Shown piece by piece: positions 12,901 through 26,103 of a DNA stretch of 64,000 nucleotides. The stretch spans positions 868,001 through 932,000 of the forward strand of contig JALMQS010000435.1 in assembly GCA_024734495.1 (NCBI GenBank), given 5' to 3'. A model generated the notes under the pieces. It made no database searches, had not been told where the DNA came from, and saw nothing but the letters and a program-made list of their open reading frames with translations. The first letter of the stretch is position 1. Every line of letters starts with the position of its first letter. Source of the stretch: Forficula auricularia (Eukaryota > Arthropoda > Insecta > Dermaptera > Forficulidae). A program made the translations under genes and the position numbers.

Positions 12901-15900
12901 TTTACCATATATTAACAAGCTTTTCTTATTGAGGTACAAATAATAAACTAATAAAATAATGCAAATATTTTACCGGCTATAATAATCTGATACTTACACT
13001 AATTTACACACACTACAACACACACACACACATACGAACACTCAATGTCCAAAATGGGCTATAGTTCCCGAAGGCCGTTAAAAAAATAAATAAAGAAATA
13101 AATAATTAACAAATGATCTCAAAAATAATTAAAATTTGATTGTAATTGTAAATAATTTATGTTTACAAGTGTCCTCCTGTTTTATTTCTTCTTTTTTTTA
13201 ATTCTTTCTCCGAAAAGTTACTTTTAAAACATCCGTATTTGGCACGAAATGTGCAATATTTGACAAAAAATCCTTCAAATATGCAATTTTATGCAATATT
13301 ACTCAAATATGCAAAAATATGCAGTATAAAATTTAACCCACAGTATCCTAGATGCATTATTCGGATAGATAATTGATCTCCTGGGTCGTATGTGTCGGAA
13401 AACAAAATATGCATTTGCATAGGAATCCGGTCTCTAGTCATGACCTATGAGAAGTCCGTGCATTAAGAAGTACGAATATTCATTGAGTTTGTTGCAATGG
13501 AAATAAATGCCCCTTTAGGCGTCTCCAATTAATTCTAGAAGAATGTTGATTGCAAAGAACGTGTTTTTTTGAAGTTTTTTTAAGTCAAAAATTTAAAAGA
13601 AAATAATTTAAGGAAAAAGTGAAAACTTTTTTAAGACTCTTATAGGCTCTCCGTAAATTTTGGAGATTGGGATTTGAACCCTCTCTATTAATTATTTTAA
13701 ATATTATAAACAGTTAAAAATTTATTTTTTGAAATACATATTTTACCCCAGACACGTGAAAATCATGTAAAAAAAAATATATCAGTATTATTTTCTGCAT
13801 TTTTCAAACGGAAGTTGTGAAGCTGGAAAGCCTTAAATCCATTCAGTTCTTGGTTTAGAAAATACACATATTCTAGCACCAAAATGAACGTTTTAAGACT
13901 TTCTCTTTTTGAGTTATCCTAGGTATCCGAATCCAGACATGGAAAAGATAGAGATAAAAAATTATGCTTCTCCAAGCTTCGGACATTGCTATTAAGCACA
14001 AATAAGCAAAAAATTAAAATTAAAATGTTCAAAAGAATGCAATTTCCGCCCTCCCGGCTGAGCGTGCAGAGTTCGATCTATCTATTTTATATTTATCTAT
14101 TCAATTTAATTTAATTATTCTGAAGACACGGAGAAATGCTCAAGATCTAGTCTAGTCTAGATCAAGTCTATTGCAATTCTTTTGTGTCCTCTCTTATTAT
14201 TATACTTAAATAATTAGCAGAAACACTAGTACATATTATTTGAAATTAATAATTTTATTAATGAGTTAAATAATTATTGTCTCTTATAAAAAAAATACCT
14301 CTTTTCAGGTCACTCTGTGGATTTCCCCCACGAGTAATATTATCTATAAAAATATTATTTTCACCTGTTGTTGATAGCGGATGAGCATGTGGAAGAAGGA
14401 TTAGTAGCAGCCTGGGCTGCTACAACTCGCAAATTGACTACAGAGCCGGCAAGAGCACGAATTGAAGCCATTCCATCGTCGGTATTTGATCGCTCAGAAA
14501 GACTAGCAGCAGATGCTGTTTCAGAACTCATCGATAATCGATGAGATGATGCTACGTCTGCTTGAACCTCAAGCCTAAAAGGAAAATTAATATTGATTTG
14601 TATAAATATTTATTACATATTTAATACGCGTGCCTTAGGCACGCCCACGAAGCTCGGCCCTCTGGGCTAGTGGCCCTGGCGGGCAGCGCCTTGAGTCAAA
14701 AAGTTTATTCTCTTTAAAAAATCACACTCCAGTGGCATATCTAGAAACTGTGAAGCAGATACAATGTCTCTCAAGTTTACCCTCGTTCTGAGACAGCTAC
14801 AGAAATGAGCCATAGATATGAGTTAACTTAATTTTTTTTTTAATTCCAACGGTAATAGTTATTTAAAAGAGGTTAAAATATCTAAGAAAGCTTCCATTTT
14901 TGTTGATCAAGACTTTTAATTATTTTTTGGAGATGTTAGTTATATATTAACTGAAAGTAATGGAAGGCAGCCCAGGGATAGTGAAGAAAGAAAAATTAAC
15001 ACATATCCAAATAAGGTGTAATTTATTGGATTTTTCCTCCTTTCCTTTCAAACCGACGTTTCGGAGGATTCTTCCCTCCTTCTTCAGGGATTCAAGAGAA
15101 AGGAGAAAAGAATCCAATAAATTATATCTTATTTGGATATGTGTTAATTTTTCTTTCTTCACTACTCCTGGGCTGCCTTCCATTACTCTGTTATAATTTC
15201 TACCAGTCCGTCTCTCTTCAAAGAAAATTTCGTGCAAAGCTAGTTATATATTATTTTTAAATATAACATGTTTGTTTGTTTTTAAGTTTTTTTAATGATA
15301 TTTTTGGACGTTTTTTTTTTAGTTTTGGCCATGGATATTTTAATCTCTATTAAATATAATAGCTATCTCCGTAGGTATGGATTGTGAGGTCGTCAGTTGG
15401 AATCTGAGACCTGTAGCAGGTTTTTTCATACTAAAATTTTTCAGAGTGTTGTTACTAACTTCCATAGACTATTATATAAATATTTAATATCTTTTATTTT
15501 GGCTATAGGGAAATCCCATTATAAATGCAATTAATTTTTTTTAATGCAAATGATGCAACAAGGGGCGCACCATGAAGATACACGGTCTAACAGATCCTTG
15601 GATTTCCGAAAAGAAGATAATAGATGATAGATTCTTTATTGATGCTCAGAGAGAATAGAGATTATCAGAGAATATAAAAAAATACATATAAATGTTTACA
15701 TGTCTCTCTGATATATAAATGAAACAAAATAAAAATAAATAAAAACAAAAATAAAAATGTATAAAGGCAAAAATAATACAAATCAAAAATTTACATGAAA
15801 AAAAAACAATAGAAAAGAAATTTTTTAAAGTCCAATATTTAGCCGGTTAAATAACAAATTAAAATATTTAGTTTTAAAGCTATGAGAGAGTAATCAAGAG

Positions 15901-18900
15901 AAAAGGTGGAGACGAATGTATCTGTGCACCTGGGTCTTGAAAGATTAAAGATTGTAAGAGTTGGGCTAGAGTTTAAGCTCCTCACGAGGATAAACGTATT
16001 GGCAAATGAATTGGTTCGTGACTTAGCCAATTTGACAGGGAAAGGATGTTGATAGTTAATGAATTGAGTACTACGCGTAAACAAGCTTTGGGGTTTTTTT
16101 TACTTTATTTCAAAAGAGCATATGTCGTAATCTTTAGAATAAAGAAAGATGGAAGACGCTTCTTGGAAGGGTCAGCGACTCAAGCTGTATCATCTATTTG
16201 TCTGATAGCTCGATTCTGAATTGCATTCAGGATGGCAAGAGAATGTTCGGAGGTGCCTCTCTACAAATAAGAGCCATACTCAAGAAAAGGGTGGATTTGA
16301 GTCTTATATAGGGTGAAAAGTTATGAGGACGTTAAAAAACACCGAGCTCCTTGTAGTTGATTTTTAAATAAAAGAGAATGTTATTCTCGTGCCTAGGAAT
16401 TAGAGAAAATTTTGTCTATTAAAGTTAAATTTTGAGATCTTCATTTTTCAGAGTTTAGGTCGAGAGTGATTGACGAAGCAACATTGATGGTATTATTTGG
16501 AAGGCAGTGTTTAAATTTACCTTTGTACTCCAGGTTGCCCATTAGAGGCAATACTTCCAGTTAGAGCATGATTGCTGGCTGATTCCCGATCACGATCAAG
16601 ATCTCGACCAAGTCTTTCCAAGTGACTTCCACTTCCTAAAGAAAGAGAAGCCTCTCCAATTGATGGATTAGCACCTCGATGAGACACAGCGTCGATGGAT
16701 GCTGCATCTAAGTCAAGAATTATCTTTAATATTTAAATAAACATTTTAAGTAAATTGATTAAATCAAAATCATTTATCTCCAGTTCACAATAAGGTAAGG
16801 GCGACAAGAACCAAGAAAAACAAACCAATGTTTGATACTGAAAAAACTTAAATAATATGTTTGTTTTTAACCTGATATAAGTAATGCAAGAATACATTAC
16901 AACGAGGGGGGGGGGGGATTACTAAGTCTTGGGGAATTCCAGGATTTGTAGAGAAAGTTGTGGATGGTATTCCATCAACCACAACTTAAACAATTCAATT
17001 TGAGAGAAAACTCTCAGGCAAGGTGAAGGCAAAAGCAGCTAACGTGGCAAAAAGATTTTTATGTCAAAGTACAGCCAGGCTAGCAATGAGAGTATCCTGA
17101 AGATTCCATTGTTCTGGGATCTGGATCACTCCAGTATGGCCTCTAGAGTCGGAAGATTTGCAGGATTCCTATCTCGATTGGTCACTTTGGCTCATAAAGA
17201 GAAAATCTTAAGAAATATGGTCTTATAAAACGAATATATATATATATCACATTCTATCTACCTACTATTTGGGTAACTGCAAAATTGTCCCCAACGAGTT
17301 TCACTCGGAAGACAAATAAAATAAATAATTAAGGATTTACACAGTTAAATAAATAAATGTAGAAGAATATCATGAAAAAAATCTTCATTCAACAACTTTT
17401 TTTCTTCAAACCAGATTATTAAGTATCTCAGGGTATACTTTGTTCTAATTTAAAAATTCCAAAAAATATACCTGTTGTGCGAGGCGAAAGTACGCCAAGT
17501 AAATCCGTTTCATCATCAAATTCAAATCTCACACCAGTGGCAGAAGTTGAAACGCCACAGCCACCTGAGCGGCATAAAGATACTGGCACGACGCCATAAA
17601 CGTAAAATAGTAAAATAGGTACACCGATGGCAACGGCAAGACCAGCAAGAACAGGAGATATGATCACCTATAAAAATTAAAAAACAATGTAGCATTAAAA
17701 AATATAGTTTGTGGTATTAATATATATGATGTACCTAGTTAGCATCATGTTAATGTATTTTAAATAAAAATCAATTAGATTAAATTGTAACTTTGATATG
17801 AAATATTCAAATACATGATTTTTCACTGTTGTCCAAGTGTCGTGGGAAAAAAATTTGATTAAACGAAAAAAAAAATACAAAAATTTTCAAGGTTCGGTAC
17901 GCTCGCTAGTAATAAACTTAAATATTGGTCGCGCCTTTCTTGGAATTGTTAAATCACGTCTGCAGCTAAAGCTTGGCTTTCACTTCAGGTCCAGATGATA
18001 TTTCCATGAATTAACTCATACGCTTTCTTATTCACGACAAATAAGAAGGATTTTAATATCTCAAGTATTTTTGGAGTTATAAGGTTGGGAACCCTCGGTA
18101 TCTGGTCCAATGGGAGGCTTATTTTGTAAAATTTGAGAAACTTAGGTTTTTTTTATACATATGTAATAAATACATTTGTTAATTTTGATAAACAATTTAA
18201 ATTGGAAGTAAAAGTTTTCACTTTTTCAAGATTTGGTAAGCTGTTCGAAAATTTTAGGGATTTGGCAATTTTTTGTCAAAGAATTTCTCAGCTAGAAAGT
18301 TAACTTGGGGCAATTTATTAATACAAACATCAAATTTCAGCTCTTTATTTACCAGCATTCTATAGTTCACCAGTTGTTGATTCATAAAGGGAAATCACAG
18401 GTTGTCCTCTGCTTGATGTAAATAAACATTTATTTGAGTGAGTAGCTTACTAAAACAACAAAAGGAATTTACCTTCATCTAATCGGGGATTTGAACCCAT
18501 GAGAAATAAATAACAAATAGGATATTTCTAATTAAAAAGATTGATGATGAAGGACAAATCTTCGAAACTATAGTCTCTAACAAATAAAATTATATATAGG
18601 TACCTATATACATTTATACATATTTATATTAGTTATGTATATGTTAATTTGTATCAAGCAGTGGACAATCTCCATGATTTCTCTATATGATAGTTCGATT
18701 TTTTCTGATTTTCTCCATTTTTAAACGGGATGTTCTGAAGCTAAGAAGCCAGAGAAGAATCTACGTTTCAGACATGTCTAAACACAGTAAGCTAATAAAA
18801 AAAAAATATTAAAAAATTAAGTGAATTTAACAATCCGGCAGAGACTCGCCTGTCTCCTAAGCTTACCGAGTAATTTAATTTAATCAATTCGCTTCCTATA

Positions 18901-21900
18901 TCTTATCATTTAGGTATTTATACGTTTAATTGGAAACAATTGACATCCCTTCGAAATCAAATTAGAGACAAATCGAAGTAGGTGATTCTTTCTCCCTATG
19001 ACTTCTAGAAATTGGGATTCTCTTCATGTTTCTATCTTGGTCAAATCGCACAGTATTCACTCTTTAAAACGAGACTTCACCAATATCTTCGATTTCGATT
19101 CAACACTAGAAAATATATACACTTTTTAAATTGTAAAATGGAGGAAAAAATAAATCATTTTTCAAGACTCAGTACGCTCACTGAGAGACACAGCAAGTAA
19201 GTCCTTTTTACTTTATCCAATGCGAAGCATGGGGAAAGTATTGTAATCGGTCTCGCGGCAAGCGCGACTTCAAAGGGTCCTCAGGTAAAGACTACGGAAC
19301 CCATGGACTCAATTAAGGTCACAAATTGAAGTATTCAATTAGATTGAATTTTAGCACGTGACGGTTTTGCCAAAAATTACCTGGGATCTTGTCGAGAGGC
19401 CAAAAAGTGCCATTTTTTTGGAAGTTCGTGCGGATGGATGGATGGATGTTATCGTTTTTTTTGGCACACGATTTTTTCCACACCGTTGCACCGATTGAAT
19501 TTAAATTGAAAACCTACCATTCTTTTAACAAAATGAAGCGCTGATTAGTTTTTGGTACATATCGGTCCACAAACATTAGTACTTTATTTCAGTACTTTTT
19601 TAGTTTTTTCTAAATATCTTGAAAATGACTTAACCAATTTTGATGAAATTTAATATCCTAATTAAATACCTTGGGGACCACCAAAAAGGTTAAATAAAGT
19701 TTTTAGTAAAATTATATTTTAAAGTACTTTACTCTAGAGTAAGATAGTACATTTTTAATTTTTTATTTTAAATTCTTTAAAATGTATTCATTTGATCGTT
19801 TTAATATAGATCATTCAACCTAACTTAAGTAAGAATGGATAGGCTTCTCGCTGTGAAATGCTAAAAATTTGGGAGGAAATTTTATAAGTAACCATAGCAA
19901 CTGCGTTTTTTTCTTATCCGTTACTATTGCTGAAGACATAGAGGAATCGAGTTAAAATAAAAAATAGCGATTGATTCTCATCTAGTACTTGAGGAATAAC
20001 CATTCTATATTAGATTTTTAACGTTTCTGTTTTTATTGATAACCATTGCTGAAGACATAAGGAATTGACTTAAAATCAAAAATAGCGATTGATTCTCATC
20101 TATTACTTGAGGAATAACAATTCTACATTAGATTTTTGACGCTTCGTTTATTATTGGTAAAAGCTTGAGTTGTTTGCCATAAAAGAATTTAGTCTTTTTG
20201 ATTTTAAGTCGATTCTTCCACGTTTTCAGTAGAGGTTGCCATTAATAGTCAAAACATCAAAAATGGAATGCAATAAGGTTATTCCTCTAGAATTAGACAA
20301 GAATCGATCGTTATTTTTGATTTTAAGTCGATTCCTCCATGTCTTCAGCAATGGCTACCAATTATAATCGAAGCGTCAAAAATCTAATGTAAAATGGTTA
20401 TTCCACGACTGTTAAATGAGATCAATCGCTATTTTTGAATTTAAGTCAACATGGACTGCAAATAGCAAGTGATATCTGATTATTAATAAAGGAATAAACA
20501 TATTAATATTTCAAATTGATTTGGATAAAGTTTAGCAACGATCCGTTGCAGTTTATTTATATTTTTGTCTGAATTTGAATAAAGTTCAAATGAATACTTG
20601 AATACTCTCTCTTCTGTGAAAAAGCAAAAGGCCATTCCTATAATAACAGAAATTAAAAAATTAATTTCTAATAGTCTGAAAAAGGTCTGGACTTGTATTG
20701 GGCATACTTGTAATGCATTAGCTCCAAAGGAAGAGAAATGATTCTATTCACGCCCTTTTTAGTAATTTTCTTCAATCAGATTCTAATGAAAGAATCGCTC
20801 ACCAGAAAAAAGTGAAAATCTTTCATGAGTCGGTTCGCTAAACAGGCCTAATAATAATAAACTTAAATATAAATTGTTCATTTATGCCTATCTTAAATAC
20901 CATCTCTCTAAAATCTCAATAAAGTAATTCAAAAATGTTTTTTTCAATTTTGAACCGAAAATTCTAGAGCTAACTAATCCGTTCTCCTCATTGAAAATAC
21001 AAATATTTTGGGACAAGAAGGAACTTTTTATTCTTGAGTTATAGTAGATATCGGAATCCAGGCACACGGACAGACAAGAAAAAAAATAATGATTGAAAAT
21101 TATTTTCCCCACGTTTCAGACATTTTTAAGCACAATGAGCAAATATTTTTTTTGGGAAGGGGGTCATGAATTCGATCGATACTAGCCCCCCTACCGAATA
21201 ATATGGATTCTTAGATACTTGGACTTGCGAAAAAAAATCAAAGCGATAAATTATAAGATAATTTAATTAAATGTGAGAAAGGTTCTATTCACACCCTTAG
21301 CTTAAACAGTTCCATAACTTTCCATATTGCAATCCATTTTTTTTTCGTATTTTTAAAAAGGAAGCTCTGAAGCTAGAAAACCCACAACTTAATCAGTTTT
21401 TCGTTTTCAATATGCAAAATAATATTTTCAAGTGAATCCAATACTTTGGTCCGCCAGCCAAGGAAAAATTGGTCTCCTCCCGACCGTAAGGCTTATTATT
21501 TGTAGTCCTAAACACCCTGATTTGCTCATGTTTTTTATCATAATAATTTTAACTTTTTTTGTGATATTTTGAAAAAAAAAATCAAAAATAGCATTTTTTT
21601 TTCCATGATTTCAAATACATGTTTCTTTGTTATATAAAAGAAATAAACTAATTATATATATGTACGAGAGAGGGAATGTGAATGGCAAAAACATCAGTTT
21701 GTATTTCAATCTGTATAAAAATGGCCCTAGAATACTCTACTACCCAAATAGTATTAAAATACATTAATCAAGTAAGTTATTAAAATAACATGAAATTATT
21801 TAATAATTTATTGATATATTTTTATTCAACATGAAAATAATTGTGGAATTGAAAAATCATTAATATTATATTAAATAGGATGTCCAGAAGAATAATCCCA

Positions 21901-24900
21901 GTAAAGCGGGGGTTGTATTATTTGCTCAGTGAGCTTGCGCAAAAATGAACAGGGCGGGGCAACCTCGGATATCGATCGGGTCGTTCCTACTTGGGCAACT
22001 GGTTTCATTCAAGTGTTGGCCGGGAAAGTGGACATGCCATGTCGGCTAGCGAAGGAGAGGAGGAGAGCTCACCAGGATCAGGCTCCTGCGATGGAGGTGA
22101 TCCTGGAAGTGATGGCCAATGGCCTGTTACTGATGAATGGCTTACAGTTATGCTTACCAGTTATCATGAAAGCCTAAACTCCAAGCACGTACACCCTGAG
22201 AGCGGAGCAAAATCTGAGCTAATCATCCGCATATTGGACTTCGCAGTAAGTCCGGGATTTGACGCCGGAGAGAGTGTACTCAGCGATATATTGGCAGTGA
22301 AGGTTGATTATCTTATTTCGAATGAGCGCCCGGATCAAACTCGTCAAATGAATTGTATTATTAAATTATTGCCTCATGATCCTTTTAGCAGATTTTTTGT
22401 TACAGAGGCTCAATTTGACCTCCGTGAGATAAAATTTTATACCACGGTAAGCCATGCGTTTCGATATTATTTTTCTGATTATTTTAAAAAGTAAAAAATT
22501 GTTTTCAAATACTATATTTAATTTTTTATTTATTTAATTATTTATTTTTTTATTTATTCATTTAAACTCTGGAAAAGAATCCATTTGGCCAGCTGAATAA
22601 TTTGTTATTTATTATTATTATTTTTTTAATAATTATAAGTAATTCTTTAAAATAATTGATTTTTCTATTTTAAAGGTGGTTCCAGAATTAGAGAAACTGC
22701 AAAATAATTATAAAAAGGAAGGAGGGCCTATGGAAATTTTACCAATTCCAAAATGTTATTATGCACGATATAGACCAGGCCGAAATAATCCGGATCATAG
22801 CCCGACTCTGTCTGAATCTGTACTTGTACTTGAAAATTTAAAATCACAGGGTTATTCAAGTGCAGATTTTTCTCGAGGATTGACTCTTATTCAAGCTGGA
22901 GCTGCACTTAAAGCCATTGCTCGTCTTCATGCTTTAGCTTTGGCTCTCAAGATCCACGAAGGAAAACCGCTACAAGAAAGGTATCCATTTTTGTTTCAAA
23001 CAGCAAGGGCAACAGATTCCTACCAACAGCTAGTAGAGAGAGGTTTACCCCAACTTGCAAGATTTCTGGAAAGCAGACCTGGTTTCGAGTTAATTTTAAC
23101 TCAACTAGATAGTCTGAGGCCCATTACCAAAGAGTTGATAGCCGCTCTTCTAAAACCTCAAGAGCCTATGGCTTTAATTACCCATACCGACTTTTGGTGT
23201 AATAACTTGCTCTTTCGAGAAGATGAAAGCGAGGGATGTATTTGCGCTATCCTGGATTGGCAGATGGCAACCTATAGTCGGCCCACTAATGATATAGCTC
23301 TATTATTGGTAAGCTCGTTGAGTGGCAATCTTCGCAGGAGTCATACGAGCGAACTGTTGGATAAATATTGGAAAGAATTATTGAAAGCGTGTATGACTCT
23401 GGGGATTGCCATTGAAACTGATCTTCACTATAGTAGAGCTAAGCTGGGAGAAGATTATAAAAAATCTCAACTTCTAGCTCTTTTATTATGTATTGGATCT
23501 ATTGATGTTGCACTAGGGGACCCGAGAACTGAACAACGTCTGCTTGATGTACTTCACGATTTAAATGAAGAGGGTATCTTGAATTCAGAATTACCAAATT
23601 AAAAATTATATTAGAAATGGCTATTTTAAAAATTAATTAAATGTGAAGTAGTTGTCGCTTTCCAAAAATTAATTCCCCATGTTCATTAAAGTGGACTTAA
23701 AATTGATTCATTTCCGATGAATTAATTTTATTTCCTGCTTAAATTCATTTGGCTTATGTGTTAATTGTAGAAAAACAATGTATATAAACATATTTAAAAT
23801 AAAGAATATAAAATAAATTTTGTTTCAATAACCTTGTAGGCTTTCCGCAAATTTTAGTGATTAGGCAATTATGTTTTTTTTTTTTTTTTTTAGGAAACGG
23901 TTTGAGCTAGAAAGTTGAAACATGGCCCATAGTTGCAGTTTATTAATGCAAATATATGAGCCAAATTTCAGCTCGCTAGCTGCAATCGTTCGATAGATCC
24001 AAGACTTTTCAAAAGTTTGGTAGACTTGCCACAAATGTTAGTGATTAGAAATTTTTTCAGGTAACGGTTTGAGATAGAACGTTGAACATAGTATAGAGTT
24101 AAGTTTATTAATTCAAATGTATGTGCCAAATTTCAGCTTCTTAGCTACAATCGTAATAGTTCCCCATATAACAATTCACTGTTGTTTTCCTGATTGATTT
24201 TTCGACAGGAAATTTTGAGCTAGAAAATCCAAATTCTAAAAAGTTAATGGTGGGTAATTAAATCCAGACAGACAGAAAAATCATGCTTGAAAATTAGTTA
24301 TCTCTAATTTTAAAAGTAGTAGAGTTTTCTAATTTTAAACCTTTCTAAACATGAATAAAAATAAATTGAATATTTTCGAATGAATTCCATACTTAGGCCT
24401 CCAGACAGTCTTTGCTTGTCGAGCGTACCGAGTAATATAAAAAAAAAATGATAAATTCTCTTCTTTGAATATAAAGATAATAGGCTGCAACTTTTCTCAC
24501 GGTCGAATAGTTGAAGACCTCGATTTTTTTATTTTCTCGATAGTCGATCAATAATTATTTTTATGAAAATTATTAAGTTAAAATGAAACTCACCGATGCA
24601 GTTACTCCACCAGCAATAGCGAAATTTCTCTTGTGTTTATTACTATGCTCGTACCGGGCGTAGATTTTACGGCCTACCCAAACTGGAATGCCTGAAAAAT
24701 AAATTTAATTATTAATATTAAGTTTTTTATAAAAGAGCTAAGAAATGTATTATTATTGAATAAGGGTTTATCAAAAGAGAAGTTACGGGTGAAACCAACT
24801 AGAGTGTACATTTTAAACGATTCCCAAATCTGACGGCGAAAATTTAACATACTGATGAGATAATACCAATAAAAATGTTCCGATTAGGTGGTTTCAGTTG

Positions 24901-26062
24901 AAACTTCTCTTTTGATAAAAAACTGAACCATCAAAGAAATGAATATGCAATTTTACTATAGGTATAGGGTGTTTTAAAAAAAGGTTCACATATTTTAAGC
25001 AGATTAGGTACTATTCAATAAAACAAGACAAAAAATCAATTAAACATGAGTCCTAAAACAATTACCTTCTGAGATAAAAGCCATGGCTTATCATCAGTCT
25101 ATAGCAGCGTTTCTCAAACTTTTAGCTCCGCGATGTTATAATACGAATTTTTGTAGTCCTCAACGCCGCGATTTCGCTTTTTTTTTCCTCTCGAAATAGT
25201 TTTGGCAGATTTTGAGATATTTCGAAAAAGCCAAGCAAAACAGCATTTGTTTTCTGCGCGATTATATTTTTTGATTAACATAGGTACGAAACGTATGGTA
25301 AAGAAAAAATAAGCGATGCTTAATGTGCTTTCCATTCATTATATATTCTTCAATCCTACGTCTTTGAAACAATCCTGATTGGATTCGGATGTTTTAAAGT
25401 AGTGGCAACCTATAGTGTTTGTATATCATTTTTAGGGAATACAACAATGATTTTAAGAGTGCATATAACAAAAAATCTAAGGGATTAAGATCAGGGGAAC
25501 GAGCAGGGGCACTGGACCTCTACGACCAATCCATCGCTCATTAAATTTCGGTGTTAATTATTAAGAAATCGTTATTCATTAAGAAACGAGCATAACTCAA
25601 ATTAGAAGATATGCTGTATTTACAATAACAATTTCATAGTACTTGCATCTATCAAGATATTAATTTTAGGAGTTTGTTAAACGATATTTTCAAGTCTTAA
25701 GAATATTACCTACCTGTCGAAATAAATGACCTTTTTTTACACCCTGTATATATATATATATATTGAATTTTTATGTATAGAATTTTTAAAATTGTCAATA
25801 AATTATTGGAGATCCAAAATAGATCAATTAATATTTTCAGTTTTCTTTTTCTTAAATAAAATGTTAAAAATTTCCTATGTTGTTTAATTGTGTTGTATTA
25901 TTAGGATAATCTCTCTAAACCTATGTTACTCAGGGGTTGGTACAAGACAGTCATTAGTAGTATTATGATTTCCTGGTATTTTAATGTAAAACTCAAAAAG
26001 GAGAAATATAAAACACCGATTTGAACACGAAACAAGTGTAACATCAAGCAAATACATATATA

Positions 26063-26103
<41 letters not shown>

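Noticed and set aside
17428..17471. Extension of the RNF19 exon h frame past the donor
   Set aside because: The ORF runs into the intron; the GTATAT donor and the phase of exon i place the end at 17,472.
25100..25340. hAT element beginning CAGCGTTTCTCAAAC
   Set aside because: No matching inverted end or 8-bp duplication was found nearby.
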